A stretch of 64,000 nucleotides of DNA from Archangium_A sp035910535 (GCA_035910535.1 JAMHXF010000030.1:52081-116080); one strand, 5' to 3'; positions 42,643 through 52,019 are shown, numbered from the stretch's first letter. Numbers and translations: made by a program. Notes: generated by a model not told the origin, from the sequence alone.

Positions 42643-43929
42643 CTACGGTTTTTCGACTTTCTTGGGTTCACCCTGCGCCAGGTCGGCCCAGGAAATTGCC
42701 TTGAGTTTCTCGATAGTTGTCTCGTCGGCCGTCGAGAACAGCCGCGCCACACTTTCAAAATGACCGGTGCGCTCGCGGTTCACGCGCGCCGTACCTCCTA
42801 CCGCCGCCGAAACGTCGGCCAGCGTCAGGCTCGACAGGTCACGGCCCGGTTTCAGCCCGCCGCGTACCGTCACCGTCAGCAGCCCACCCATGATGAGCAC
42901 GCCCGCCAACTCACGCACGCGCTGCTCCGGTAACCGCAACAACACCGAGAGGTTGCGAGGTGTCGGGGCAGAGAGCCCCTCGAGCGCCGCCCGTGCGACC
43001 TCTTCGGCGATGCGCGACGCGATGAGCTCGTTACTGCGCGGGTGCTCGATGAGGTCCTGAAACTCGTCGTGGAAGTCTTTGTGTTCGACCGCGTACGCCA
43101 GCCGCGCGCCCGACAGCAAAATGTACCAGCCCACGTAGATCCACATGAGGAACAGCGGAGCAATGCCGAGCGACCCGTAGACCTTGTTGGCGCTGAAGAA
43201 GACGCTCGCGATGCCGCCGTAGATGTGGCGGGCGATCTCCCAGGCGAGGCCGGCGATGGCGCCACCCGTCAGCGCAGAACGCCACGGCACCGGCGCATGC
43301 GGCGCGACCTTGTAGAGCACCGTGAAGAGGCTGACCGCCGCCACTACGCTGCCCACAAAGAAAGCCTGCGGCGCGAAGGGAAACTGCAACCACCCGATGG
43401 CATCTTTGGCGCTCTGCGAGCCGAGCAACGACACCGCAAACAACAGCGGGCCCACCAGCAACACGCCCGCGTACAGGCCCAGACTCACGAGAATCGGGCG
43501 CTTGGTTCGCACCTTCCAGATGTCGTTGAGCGACGCGTCGAGGTGCCGAAGCATCAACCCGGCCGACACGAGCACCACCACGAAAGACACGCTGCCTGCG
43601 GCGCGAGAGTTCGCAGCTGAAAGAAACGTACGAATCGTCTGCTCCGACTGCGCGCGGCCGCCGGGAGACAAGATGTCTTCGAAGAACTTCAGCACCAGCG
43701 GGTCGATGCGCTTGGCGTTGAAGGCGTGCAGCAACGAGAAGATGACCGCGACCAACGGCACCAGCGACGTGATGGTGATGAAGGTCAGGTTGCCGGCGCG
43801 CAGCGCGAGCGCGTCGCCGCGGTAGCCGACCACCACCGAGACGACGAGCCGCCAGAACGAGACGGCACGCGCACTCCACCTGTTGGCCGAACTCACCGGC
43901 GCCGGCTGGGGAACGGGTGTCTCGGCCAT
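42643..43929 (-). CDS. YihY/BrkB-family membrane protein
   Basis: A 428-residue protein with six membrane helices over about 30-285 (LALRAGNLTFITITSLVPL and GSLGIAPLFLMWIYVGWYILLSGARLAYA are family-typical) and a cytoplasmic C-terminal domain (about 295-428) that looks like a winged helix, followed by a coiled segment. YihY was once called RNase BN, which is now known to be wrong; its function is unknown. The gene forms a minus-strand run with the PilZ gene and RNase E/G, 8 bp from the former. Confidence 0.85.
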   Translation of the reverse strand: MAETPVPQPAPVSSANRWSARAVSFWRLVVSVVVGYRGDALALRAGNLTFITITSLVPLVAVIFSLLHAFNAKRIDPLVLKFFEDILSPGGRAQSEQTIRTFLSAANSRAAGSVSFVVVLVSAGLMLRHLDASLNDIWKVRTKRPILVSLGLYAGVLLVGPLLFAVSLLGSQSAKDAIGWLQFPFAPQAFFVGSVVAAVSLFTVLYKVAPHAPVPWRSALTGGAIAGLAWEIARHIYGGIASVFFSANKVYGSLGIAPLFLMWIYVGWYILLSGARLAYAVEHKDFHDEFQDLIEHPRSNELIASRIAEEVARAALEGLSAPTPRNLSVLLRLPEQRVRELAGVLIMGGLLTVTVRGGLKPGRDLSSLTLADVSAAVGGTARVNRERTGHFESVARLFSTADETTIEKLKAISWADLAQGEPKKVEKP

Positions 43930-43937
43930 GGAGTGCT

Positions 43938-44267
43938 TCAGCGACGCACGAGAATACGTTCGACCAGCTCTCGCGAGACCTGCGAGAGCTCGACGAACAC
44001 CACGCCCATGCCGGGAACTTCGTCAGGGGTTCCCGGCGGCACCACGCGCATCACTTCGCCCAGCCCTTCGATGATCTCGAGATCTTCGAAGATCACCGTG
44101 AAGCGCAGGTTCACCTTCGTGCCCACCGGGAGCGGATCGTCAGACTTGATGAACACGCCACTGCGGCTCAGGTTCATCACGTACTCGCTGATGAACTGAT
44201 CCACCGACGAGAACTCGTGGTTGATGGTGCGGCGCACGTCGATGCGCCGGTCGACGGTTCCGCTCAT
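43938..44267 (-). CDS. PilZ-domain protein of the TIGR02266 type
   Basis: A 109-residue protein with a complete PilZ-like domain: RRIDVRRTINHEF, NLSRSGVFIKSDDPLPVGTKVNLRF and GLGEVMRVVPPG. TIGR02266 is a paralogous PilZ family expanded in Myxococcus. The arginines at 7-8 and 12-13 could serve the RxxxR role in binding c-di-GMP. AGGAG lies 9 bases before the ATG and overlaps the RNase E/G stop region, so it is cotranscribed with that gene. Confidence 0.88.
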   Translation of the reverse strand: MSGTVDRRIDVRRTINHEFSSVDQFISEYVMNLSRSGVFIKSDDPLPVGTKVNLRFTVIFEDLEIIEGLGEVMRVVPPGTPDEVPGMGVVFVELSQVSRELVERILVRR

Positions 44268-44273
44268 GCGTAC

Positions 44274-46538
44274 CTACTCCTGAGTGCCGCCACCGTTACT
44301 CGGCGCCGACGGAGGCGGGTTGGGTGACGACGGACGCGGTTGGTTCTGCTGCTGCCGGTTCTGACCGCCACCGCCGCCGCCTCCTCGATTGCGGTCGCGG
44401 TTGCGCTCGCGGTCACGACGACTGCCGCGGTCGCCACGCTCGTTGCGCTCGCCACCACCCTTGTCGCTGCGCTCGTTGCGCTCGCCGCCACCACCGCCGC
44501 GGTCGAACTTGGCCTCGTTGCTGCCGGGCTTGCGGTTGCTCGTGTACGTCGAAGGGTCGTGCTCAACCTGCGTGCCGGCGATCTTGATCTCGACGCCCGA
44601 AACCGGCCGCGCGTAGATGTCGTACTGCTCGCGGTGGTAGTCGCTGCGCACCTTGACCTGAATCGACTTGTTGAAACGATCCATCAGGTGGCGGAGCTCT
44701 TCGCGCTCCTCGTTCTGCAGCACGTTGGCGACTTCGGTCTGAACCTGCACGACCATCGTGGGGTCTTTGTACGCCCCCGCCGAACGCCGCAGCTCGCGGA
44801 AGATCTCGTACGCCACCGTGGTGGCCGTCTTCACGTAGCCCTGACCCGCGCAGTAGCCGCAGTTCTCGTGCAGCACGCGGCCGATCGACTCACGCACGCG
44901 CTTGCGCGTCATCTCGACGAGGCCAAGCTCGCTGATGCGCAACACGTTGGTCTTCGCCTTGTCGCGACCCAACGCCTCGTGCAGCGACTTGAAGACCTTG
45001 TCTCGGTTCTGCTGCTTCTCCATGTCGATGAAGTCGCAAATGATGATGCCGCCGATGTTGCGCAGGCGGAGCTGGTAGACGATTTCTTTCGCGGCCTCGG
45101 TGTTGATCTTGACGATCGTGTCTTCGAGGTTCTTCTTGCCGACGTAGCGCCCTGAGTTCACGTCGATGGCGGTGAGCGCTTCGGCCTGGTCGATGATCAG
45201 GTAACCGCCCGAGCGCAGCCACACCTTGCGAGCCGTCGCGCGCTTGATCTCTTCTTCGATGCCGTACGCGTCGAAGATGGGCTCTTCACCGTCGTGCAAC
45301 ACCACGCGCTCTTTGAGCGTCGGGTCTTGCGCTTCGACGAAGCGCTGCACGCGCTCGAACTCTTCGCGGTCGTCGACGATCAGCTTCTCGATGTCTTGCG
45401 CGAAGAGGTCGCGCGTCGCGCGAAGAATCAGGTCGAGGTCGGGGTGCATCAACCCCGCGCGGTGCACCTTCTCGTTCTTTCGCACCGTCTCGTTCCACAC
45501 CTCGATGAGGAAGCGGATGTCGGCCTCGAGTTTTTCCTGCGGCACGTTCTCGGCGACGGTGCGAACGATGAAGCCGGTGCCGGGCGGGCGGAGCCGCTCG
45601 ACGGTGTCGCGCAGACGACGGCGCTCTTTTTCGTTGCCGATGCGGCGGCTGATGCCGACGTGATCGACGGTCGGCATGAACACCAGGTGCCGGCCGGGAA
45701 TCGAGATGTGCGAGGTGATGCGCGCGCCCTTGGTGCCAATGGGGTCCTTCGAGACCTGAACGAGCACCTCCTGGCCGACCTTCAGCAGATCTTCGATGCG
45801 CTGCTGCTTCTTGGGCTCGGCCTTGCGCTGACGATCGCGGTCGCGCTCACGGTGACGCTGCTCTTTGTTCTCTTTCTCTTTGAAGCGAACGTCGCGGGGC
45901 GCGTTGGTGCGCGGCGCCTCGACCTTGTCCGCTTCGGCGACGGGAGCACCCTGCGTCTCGACCGCGACGGCCAACACTTCGGCGCCGTTCGCAGCAGGGC
46001 TGGCATCGCTCACGGCCGCGGCCAGAACCTCAGCACCGGTCGGCACTTCTGCGGCCGCCACGGCAGCGGCGACGACCTCCGCACCTGACGTCGCGGGCTC
46101 GACTGCAGGCGCGGGCGTCGGCGTCGAATCGGTCGGGGCGGCTTCGAGGGCCGCCGTGCCGTTGACGGGCGTCGAATCAGCCACGACGAGCGGGTCGACC
46201 GGCGTCGGCGCGACGGTCTCGGTTTCTTCAGTCGACTCTTCGGGAACGTCGGGGACTTCGTCGTCGTGTTCGCCTTCAGTCAGCTCGAACTCGTGACGCG
46301 TGACGTCGGGGTCGAAGAGCACGTCGCCGACGTAGAGAAACGCCGCCTTGTCGAGACCGATGTCGACGAACGCGGCCTGCATGCCCGGGAGCACGCGCGT
46401 GACGCGCCCTTTGTAGATGTTGCCGACGATGCCCTTGTCTTTTTTTCGCTCGAGATAGAACTCAGCGATGTGGCCCTGCTCGACCAGCGCAACCCGGGTC
46501 TCCCGACCCGCGGCGTTGATCACAAGAACGCTGCTCAT
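44274..46538 (-). CDS. rng: Ribonuclease E/G with expanded S1 domain and Arg/Gly-rich tail
   Basis: A 754-residue endoribonuclease of the RNase E/G family that cuts single-stranded RNA at AU-rich sites. The S1 domain starts at about 37 (VGNIYKGRVTRVLPGMQAAFVDIG) but is interrupted by about 175 residues (72-247) of acidic, Ala/Pro-rich sequence with three GAEVLAxAV repeats, then a highly charged stretch, before resuming at LKVGQEVLVQVSKDPIGTKGAR. Catalytic Asp458 (AIDVNSG) and Asp501 (CDFIDM) are present, and the zinc link is CGYC (559-562). The C-terminus is Arg/Asp/Gly-rich, probably an RNA- or protein-binding tail. ATG 46538 gives the standard SSVLVINAAG start. Confidence 0.93.
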   Translation of the reverse strand: MSSVLVINAAGRETRVALVEQGHIAEFYLERKKDKGIVGNIYKGRVTRVLPGMQAAFVDIGLDKAAFLYVGDVLFDPDVTRHEFELTEGEHDDEVPDVPEESTEETETVAPTPVDPLVVADSTPVNGTAALEAAPTDSTPTPAPAVEPATSGAEVVAAAVAAAEVPTGAEVLAAAVSDASPAANGAEVLAVAVETQGAPVAEADKVEAPRTNAPRDVRFKEKENKEQRHRERDRDRQRKAEPKKQQRIEDLLKVGQEVLVQVSKDPIGTKGARITSHISIPGRHLVFMPTVDHVGISRRIGNEKERRRLRDTVERLRPPGTGFIVRTVAENVPQEKLEADIRFLIEVWNETVRKNEKVHRAGLMHPDLDLILRATRDLFAQDIEKLIVDDREEFERVQRFVEAQDPTLKERVVLHDGEEPIFDAYGIEEEIKRATARKVWLRSGGYLIIDQAEALTAIDVNSGRYVGKKNLEDTIVKINTEAAKEIVYQLRLRNIGGIIICDFIDMEKQQNRDKVFKSLHEALGRDKAKTNVLRISELGLVEMTRKRVRESIGRVLHENCGYCAGQGYVKTATTVAYEIFRELRRSAGAYKDPTMVVQVQTEVANVLQNEEREELRHLMDRFNKSIQVKVRSDYHREQYDIYARPVSGVEIKIAGTQVEHDPSTYTSNRKPGSNEAKFDRGGGGGERNERSDKGGGERNERGDRGSRRDRERNRDRNRGGGGGGGQNRQQQNQPRPSSPNPPPSAPSNGGGTQE

Positions 46539-46865
46539 GTACGAATCCGTTCTGTGCAGCACGGCGCGCAGGACCCCACGGACGGGACGCGGGGTTCACT
46601 TGCACCAATGGCTGCACCACATGACAGGAGGCGGCGCCACTCGCACAAAGCTCACGATGTGGTGTCACTCCGCGAAGGTCGACCACCTGACCCCCTGCCG
46701 GTTGAATCGATGTACCCAGAACGACTGACTACGCCGCGCTGAGCCGACTTCGCCCTCTACCCTGCTGTGGGTGCGCACTCGACGTGAGTACGACGCAAGA
46801 GCCCCGTCTAAAAAATTAGTTGTCGCAGCAAGCGTTCCACGAATCTGCCAGCGAAGGAAACTTAT
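46539..46865. other. Intergenic leader upstream of RNase E/G
   Basis: No gene is seen in these 327 bp. They should hold the RNase E/G promoter and leader, on the minus strand. An inverted repeat of 8 bp, CACCACAT (46615-46622) and ATGTGGTG (46657-46664), could fold a stem in that leader about 75-125 bases before the start; in E. coli the rne leader mediates autoregulation. An A/T-rich patch (CTAAAAAATTAG) near 46808-46819 is the most promoter-like part. There is no clear terminator for the DUF3052 transcript. Confidence 0.45.
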
Positions 46866-47300
46866 TTACGCCCGCGCGGCGGGCAGCTCAGGGCGCGGCG
46901 GCTTCCCTTTTCGTTGGAGTTTCAAGGCGTTCCACGCCGGGTCGAGCATCAACTTCTTCACGTCGGTGAGCCCCAGCTCGAGCGCGGCGAGGCGAACGAA
47001 CTCTTCGCTCGGCGCGTGCGCGTCGCCCTGCGACGGGAAGCAGACCCAGACAGCACCCATGACGGCCATCTTCTGAATGAGGCGCGTGAGGTGGTCGATG
47101 ACGGCCAGCTTGTTGGTGGCGAACAACACCTGCACGTCGAGCCCGAGCGTGGAGGTCTCGACCAACGCCGTACCTTCCGGCAGCGGCATCAACGCCTCCA
47201 TGAAACCTTCGGGCGCGTGCAGCACGCACACGTTCATGCCGGCGCGAATGCCCAGCATCGAAGACAGCGGCGCGAACAGCAGGTCTCCACCGAAGCTCAT
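46866..47300 (-). CDS. DUF3052-family protein
   Basis: A 144-residue cytoplasmic protein with the DUF3052 core: LLGIRAGMNVCVLHAPEGF in outline, then LFATNKLAVIDHLTRLIQKMAVMGAVWVCFPSQGD. Function is unknown; relatives are small stand-alone proteins. It overlaps the acylphosphatase stop by 4 bp (ATGA), so the two are translated together. The C-terminal 25 residues are basic and Pro-rich. Confidence 0.75.
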   Translation of the reverse strand: MSFGGDLLFAPLSSMLGIRAGMNVCVLHAPEGFMEALMPLPEGTALVETSTLGLDVQVLFATNKLAVIDHLTRLIQKMAVMGAVWVCFPSQGDAHAPSEEFVRLAALELGLTDVKKLMLDPAWNALKLQRKGKPPRPELPAARA

Positions 47301-47575
47301 CGCCGTACCTCGAAGGAAAAGAACGGTGCGTCAGCAGCGGCGTCGGTGACCTCCACCGACTTCACGCGCGCTTCCTCGGGGCCGCGCTGGCACCACGACA
47401 CGAAGCGCTCGATGACGTCCGACGCGGCTTCGACCACCGCTTCGACGTCACCGTTGGGCAGGTTGCGAACCCAGCCCTGCACGCCGAGCCGCGCTGCTTC
47501 GTCACGGGTCGCGGCGCGATACGACACGCCCTGCACGAGCCCGATGATGCGAAGGTGTACGCGGCGGAGCGTCAT
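47297..47575 (-). CDS. acyP: Acylphosphatase
   Basis: A 92-residue enzyme that hydrolyses carboxyl-phosphate bonds such as acetyl phosphate. Catalytic Arg lies in IIGLVQGVSYRA and Asn in GWVRNLPNGDVEAVVEA. The fold and length match the family. ATG 47575 is only 19 bp from the divergent methyltransferase start. The longer upstream frame to 48052 is the shadow of that gene. Confidence 0.93.
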   Translation of the reverse strand: MTLRRVHLRIIGLVQGVSYRAATRDEAARLGVQGWVRNLPNGDVEAVVEAASDVIERFVSWCQRGPEEARVKSVEVTDAAADAPFFSFEVRR

Positions 47576-47594
47576 TGCGGCGCGCGCATAACAC

Positions 47595-48986
47595 ATGCCC
47601 GAGTCGCTGAACGAGGAAGCACTGGCGGCACACCTCCCGCGCGACGAGCGGAAGCTGCGCGGCGCGTTCTTCACGCCCGCGTGGTTGGTCGAGAAGGTGC
47701 TCGATGAGGTCGCGCCGTTCGTGCCGAAGCGCGGCGCGTTGCGGGTGGTCGACCCGGCGTGCGGCGCCGGTGCGTTCTTGTCGGCGGCCGCGAAGCGCTG
47801 GCCACGCGCGGAGCTGCTGGGCCTCGAGCTCAACGGAGCCTCGGCGCGAATCTGTCGGGCTCGTGTGCCGCGCGCCACCGTGCGCGTGGGCGATGCGCTG
47901 CTCGACGACTTGCTGCCGCCGCGCGGTGACGCCTTCGAGCTCTGGGTGGGGAACCCGCCGTGGAATGGCACCTCGCCGCTGCTGAAGAAGCCGAACGCGT
48001 GGGCGACCGCGTGCTCGTGGCTGCCCGACGGCGTGACGCTGCAGAAAGGCACTTCGCTCCGGGAGGACTACGTCTTCTTTCTCTTGAAGGCGTCGCTCAG
48101 ACTGGCGGGCACGCGCGGGGCGTTGGCGTTCCTCACGTCTGCGACGCTGCTCGATGCGTGGGCCCATGAGCCGGTGCGTCAGGCGCTGGCGTCGCGAATG
48201 ACGTTGCGAGAGGTACACGCGCTGCCCGCGGGTACGTTCACCGGCACGAAGGTCAAGCCGTGCATCACAGTGTGGACGACTCCACGGTCGGGCGAGGCTC
48301 GTTCGTTCAAGCCAGTACCGAGAGCCGCACAGACGTTGCACGCGAAGTGGAAGCTGCGTGGCGCGACCATCGATGAGCTGGTGCCGATTCACTTCGCGGG
48401 GCTGAAGACGCGCTTCGATGAGCTGCTGGTCGATGAAGATCGCGCACGACTGACGAAGCGCATTCGTTCATTTCTGCGCGGCCGCGACACGGGGCTCGAG
48501 GGCTTCGACGCCAAGTTGAAGGCGCTCCGTGAGCACGCGCGCGGCGCGACGTTCGACGAGAAGAACGTGCGGCGGTTTCTGCACCCCACTGGTGCGCGGG
48601 CGTGGTGCTACGTCGACCGGCTGCTCATACCGCGCGGAGACCATCGCTTTCGTGGCGGGTTCGACCCGCATCGCTCGAAGTTGAAGCTGGTGTTCAACGT
48701 GCGCGAGCTGCCGCTGCACGCCCAGGTGCTCGACGAGGCAGGCTGCGTGACGATGTATCGCCACACGCGCTTCGCTCCCGAGCTCGTACCGCGCGCGCTG
48801 CTCGAGCGCCCGACAGCGACGAACTTCGACGCCGACGATCTCGTCGAGAACCTGACGGCACGCGGCAGGGAAATCGGGACCGTGCGCGAGGTGTTCGAGC
48901 GCATCGCCAGGCACATCAACTCTCGCGAATTTCAGGACGTCTGGGCGCCGGCCTTCGGCACCACTGAGCTGCCGATAGTCATCTGA
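47595..48986 (+). CDS. Solitary N6-adenine DNA methyltransferase
   Basis: A 463-residue protein. Motif X is GAFFTP (24-29), motif I (AdoMet binding) is DPACGAGAFL (53-62), and the catalytic motif IV is NPPW (120-123). The remainder (about 200-463) could be the DNA-recognition part; the layout resembles type IIG or Eco57I-like methylases. No endonuclease or specificity gene lies beside it, and no PD-(D/E)XK motif is evident in the protein, so it is probably an orphan methylase. It modifies adenine in a specific site that cannot be inferred here. Confidence 0.85.
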   Translation: MPESLNEEALAAHLPRDERKLRGAFFTPAWLVEKVLDEVAPFVPKRGALRVVDPACGAGAFLSAAAKRWPRAELLGLELNGASARICRARVPRATVRVGDALLDDLLPPRGDAFELWVGNPPWNGTSPLLKKPNAWATACSWLPDGVTLQKGTSLREDYVFFLLKASLRLAGTRGALAFLTSATLLDAWAHEPVRQALASRMTLREVHALPAGTFTGTKVKPCITVWTTPRSGEARSFKPVPRAAQTLHAKWKLRGATIDELVPIHFAGLKTRFDELLVDEDRARLTKRIRSFLRGRDTGLEGFDAKLKALREHARGATFDEKNVRRFLHPTGARAWCYVDRLLIPRGDHRFRGGFDPHRSKLKLVFNVRELPLHAQVLDEAGCVTMYRHTRFAPELVPRALLERPTATNFDADDLVENLTARGREIGTVREVFERIARHINSREFQDVWAPAFGTTELPIVI

Positions 48987-48987
48987 A

Positions 48988-51276
48988 TCAGACGTAGCCG
49001 AAGCGGCGGCGCACGGCCCACTCGAGGCCCAGCAACACCACGAGCAGCGTCAGCCAATACCAGCGATCCCACACGGCTTCGTCGCGGGAACGGCCCACTT
49101 CAACCAGGGGCGGCTCGCGCAACGGCACGTCGGACAACGTGAAGTTCACCGAGTCGAAGAACGCCCCACCCGTCGCCTTCGCGATGGCCTCGAGCAACGG
49201 CGCATTCACGCGCGCATCGGCGAGCTCCGGGCCGACCGCGCGAACGGCGACGGCATCGGTGCCCTCACCCAGTGGCTTCTCGTCTTTCGTCGCGCGCGCG
49301 TTCACCTTGTACGCACCGGGAGGCGGCGGTGGAAACTCGATGCGCAGCGTGCCGTCGGCGCCGGCTTCTGCGGTCTGCGTGCCGACGACACGACCATCAT
49401 TCGCGTCGACCAACTCGACGACCACCTTCGCGCCGGGCGCTGGCTGGTAGTCAGGCAACCGCGCGACGACCACGACGCCGACCGGCTTGCCAGGCTCGAC
49501 GCTCGACGGGTCTGCGGTCACCGACAACGTCGTCAAGTCAGGGTCGCGCACGAGCCAACGAATGGCGTTGCTCCAGAAGCGCTCGTAGTTGCGCGTCGGC
49601 GCGCCGCTCGCGTGAGACGGAAACGCCCAGTACCAGCTCGCGTCGGTCGAAATCGCCAGCACGCGGCCCCGCCCCTGTTCAGCGATGGTGAGCAGCGGCG
49701 CCGGCTTGCCGTCGACCAGCGTCGTCGGGTGCGCGAGCAACACTGTCGCGTCGGCGCGCGCGCGCGTCAGGTTCATGCCGGGGATCGCTGGGAACGCAGC
49801 CCACGCCGCCTCGCTCGACGTGCCGCCAACCGCGAGCGCAGTAATGGGGTGACGCTGCCCTGCCGCCGTGAGCTTCGCGATGAACGGGCTGAAGTCACCG
49901 GGGCCCGCCGTCGTCACCGGCAACACGCGCTCGAACGGGTTCATCGACGTCGCCTGCGCTTCGCCGAATGATCGATCTCCGCCGAGGTACGCGAAGGCGC
50001 CGCCCTGCTCGACGTAGTGCTCGATGTCGCGCCGGTACTGCGCGAGCGAGATGCTCGAGTCTTCGTGCCCGAAGTTCAGCACGACGATCACGTCGAAGGT
50101 GTCGATCTTCTTCTGGAAGATCTCGTCGCGCGGAAAAGGAATGAGCGAGAGCTCCTGCTGCTCGAGGCCCGCCGGCACGCCTGAGTCGTCGCTGCCGTTT
50201 CGCAAGATGTAGAAGCTGATCAGCTCGACGTTCGCGTCTTGTCGCAGCACGCCGCGCAGAAAACGCTCGTCCCACGTGGGGCGCCCGGCGACGAGCAGCA
50301 CGCGCACGCGATCCCGGATCACCTTGAGCGCGAAGGACCTCGTGTTGTTCTCGGCGACGACCTCTTCGGGGTACGTCGGCACCGTCACCGTGTAGACGAA
50401 GCGACCGGTCTGATCGGGCGTGAACGTGAACTTCACCGTCTGCGTTTCGTCGTTCGACGTGAACGTGGTGCTCTTCGTCGCCACGATGGCGCCTTCACGC
50501 TTGAGCACCACCTGCACGGCTTGATCTTTGAAGCCGCGCCCGTGCACCTCGACGTCGGCAGAGATGGAATTGCGCACGAACGCGAAGTCGTCGACCTTCA
50601 CCGCGTCGATGGACAAGTCGGTCAACCCGCCCTTACCCACCGCGACCGTCGTCACCGGCACGCCGAGCTGCTCGAGCATCGCGCGCGGGCGTTCTCCGAG
50701 GCCGCTCGCGAGATCGGCGTTGTCGGCGCCGTCGCTGAAGAGGATGACGCCGGCCAGCTTTCGCGCGCCTCCGCTGTCGCCGGCCTTCACGGCGCGCAGC
50801 GCACCGAACAGATCAGTCCGGTTCGCGAGCGGCGGTTGTGCGCGCAGCTGCTCAACCGTCACCGCGCCCAGCTCCGGGTCGAAGCCGAACACGTCGAACG
50901 CGTAGCGATCTCCCATCGCCTGAAACTCCGGCGACAGCTTCGCGATGGCGTCGGCCACTGCGTCGTTGCGAGAGCCGGCCTTCGGTTCGACGGGGAACGC
51001 CATCGACCCCGAGCGGTCGACCAGCACCGCCACGCGGTTCTTCACGCGCGCGACCTGCAGTCGACGGAGCCCGGGCTCGAGCAAGAAGAACAGCGCGCAC
51101 ACGCCGGCCAGCACGCGCAGCGACCACATGAGCCACTTGCGGCGCCTCGAGGCTTCGTGACGAACGCCCCAACACGCGAAGCCGACGCCGAACACCGCCG
51201 CCAACGACAACGCCACCAGCGCCCACGACGGCACCGGCGACAAGCTCACGAGTTGCAGCGTGTCGTGCGACTCCAT
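48988..51276 (-). CDS. VWA and glutamine-amidotransferase-like membrane protein
   Basis: A 762-residue protein: two N-terminal membrane helices (about 15-37 and 48-67), a VWA-like domain with MIDAS DRSGS (87-91) and ILFSDGADN, a beta-sandwich region, a class I GATase-like alpha/beta domain (about 325-545; VRVLLVAGRPTWDERFLR, VLNFGHED, EQGGAFAYLGG), a CARDB-like sandwich (about 600-680) and a final membrane helix near 740-756. The GATase fold lacks a visible Cys nucleophile. This architecture pairs with DUF4159 proteins in MoxR/Bat-like operons. It overlaps the DUF4159 gene stop. Confidence 0.85.
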   Translation of the reverse strand: MESHDTLQLVSLSPVPSWALVALSLAAVFGVGFACWGVRHEASRRRKWLMWSLRVLAGVCALFFLLEPGLRRLQVARVKNRVAVLVDRSGSMAFPVEPKAGSRNDAVADAIAKLSPEFQAMGDRYAFDVFGFDPELGAVTVEQLRAQPPLANRTDLFGALRAVKAGDSGGARKLAGVILFSDGADNADLASGLGERPRAMLEQLGVPVTTVAVGKGGLTDLSIDAVKVDDFAFVRNSISADVEVHGRGFKDQAVQVVLKREGAIVATKSTTFTSNDETQTVKFTFTPDQTGRFVYTVTVPTYPEEVVAENNTRSFALKVIRDRVRVLLVAGRPTWDERFLRGVLRQDANVELISFYILRNGSDDSGVPAGLEQQELSLIPFPRDEIFQKKIDTFDVIVVLNFGHEDSSISLAQYRRDIEHYVEQGGAFAYLGGDRSFGEAQATSMNPFERVLPVTTAGPGDFSPFIAKLTAAGQRHPITALAVGGTSSEAAWAAFPAIPGMNLTRARADATVLLAHPTTLVDGKPAPLLTIAEQGRGRVLAISTDASWYWAFPSHASGAPTRNYERFWSNAIRWLVRDPDLTTLSVTADPSSVEPGKPVGVVVVARLPDYQPAPGAKVVVELVDANDGRVVGTQTAEAGADGTLRIEFPPPPPGAYKVNARATKDEKPLGEGTDAVAVRAVGPELADARVNAPLLEAIAKATGGAFFDSVNFTLSDVPLREPPLVEVGRSRDEAVWDRWYWLTLLVVLLGLEWAVRRRFGYV

Positions 51277-52019
51277 CACCGACGTCGATTCATGATCAGC
51301 GGCAGGTGAACCGCGTCGTCTTTGTAATCAAGGCACAACGAATACATCGCGAGGTTGAGCGCGAGGCGCGTGGCCAGCTCACGTTGCCGCGTACCGCCGG
51401 GCGACGGCTCGTATTCCCACGTGCCCGCTTCGTCGCGGTTGAGCGCGCCCAGAACGTCGTTCTGCGAATACACGACGGCCGCGCGCTTGTTCAGCACGCA
51501 CGCCTCGACGGTCGTCTTGTTCAAGAAACGGCCCGGCGCGCTGTCGAGCAGGAAGAAGCTCTTGAAGATGACGTGCGTGAGCGGCAACGCAGCGAGCGGC
51601 GTCTGTGGCAACACGCGGCCGAGCTCACGTCGCACCGCGGCGTCGAAGCCTGCGCCATCGGAGCCGTCGTTCGCGTCGGCGAACAGAAAGCCACCAAACG
51701 TGAGGTAGCGGCGGAGGTTCTCGACCTCCGACGCGCTGAACGAGGGGAAGTCGCCGTCGGACGACAGGTACAAGAATGGGTGCTCGAACAACTTCGGAGA
51801 GTCGAGCGACATGGGCCGCGCTTCGAGCAGCACCTCGACAGAAGTACGGCGCTGAAGTTCCCACGCGAGGCGACGGAGGCCGGAGGTGCGCACGTCCCAA
51901 CGGCCGCCGTGCTTCACGACTGCGGGAATGAAGCGGGAGGCGTCACCGAAAGCGCGCGCTGGGAGAGATGACGCAGCGGCAGCAGCGAGGAGCGCCCGAC
52001 GGGAAAGCACGCGCTTCAT
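51276..52019 (-). CDS. DUF4159-family protein with Tat signal
   Basis: A 247-residue protein. The start MKRVLSRRALLAAAAASSLPARA has twin arginines, fitting export by Tat, though a Sec route is also possible. DUF4159 core motifs include LAWELQRRTSVEVLLEARP, HPFLYLSSDGDFPSFS and YLTFGGFLFADANDGSDGAGFD. The family sits beside VWA/GATase-like proteins. Its function is unknown; the fold is again GATase-like. GATase-type nucleophile Cys is not apparent. Confidence 0.8.
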   Translation of the reverse strand: MKRVLSRRALLAAAAASSLPARAFGDASRFIPAVVKHGGRWDVRTSGLRRLAWELQRRTSVEVLLEARPMSLDSPKLFEHPFLYLSSDGDFPSFSASEVENLRRYLTFGGFLFADANDGSDGAGFDAAVRRELGRVLPQTPLAALPLTHVIFKSFFLLDSAPGRFLNKTTVEACVLNKRAAVVYSQNDVLGALNRDEAGTWEYEPSPGGTRQRELATRLALNLAMYSLCLDYKDDAVHLPLIMNRRR

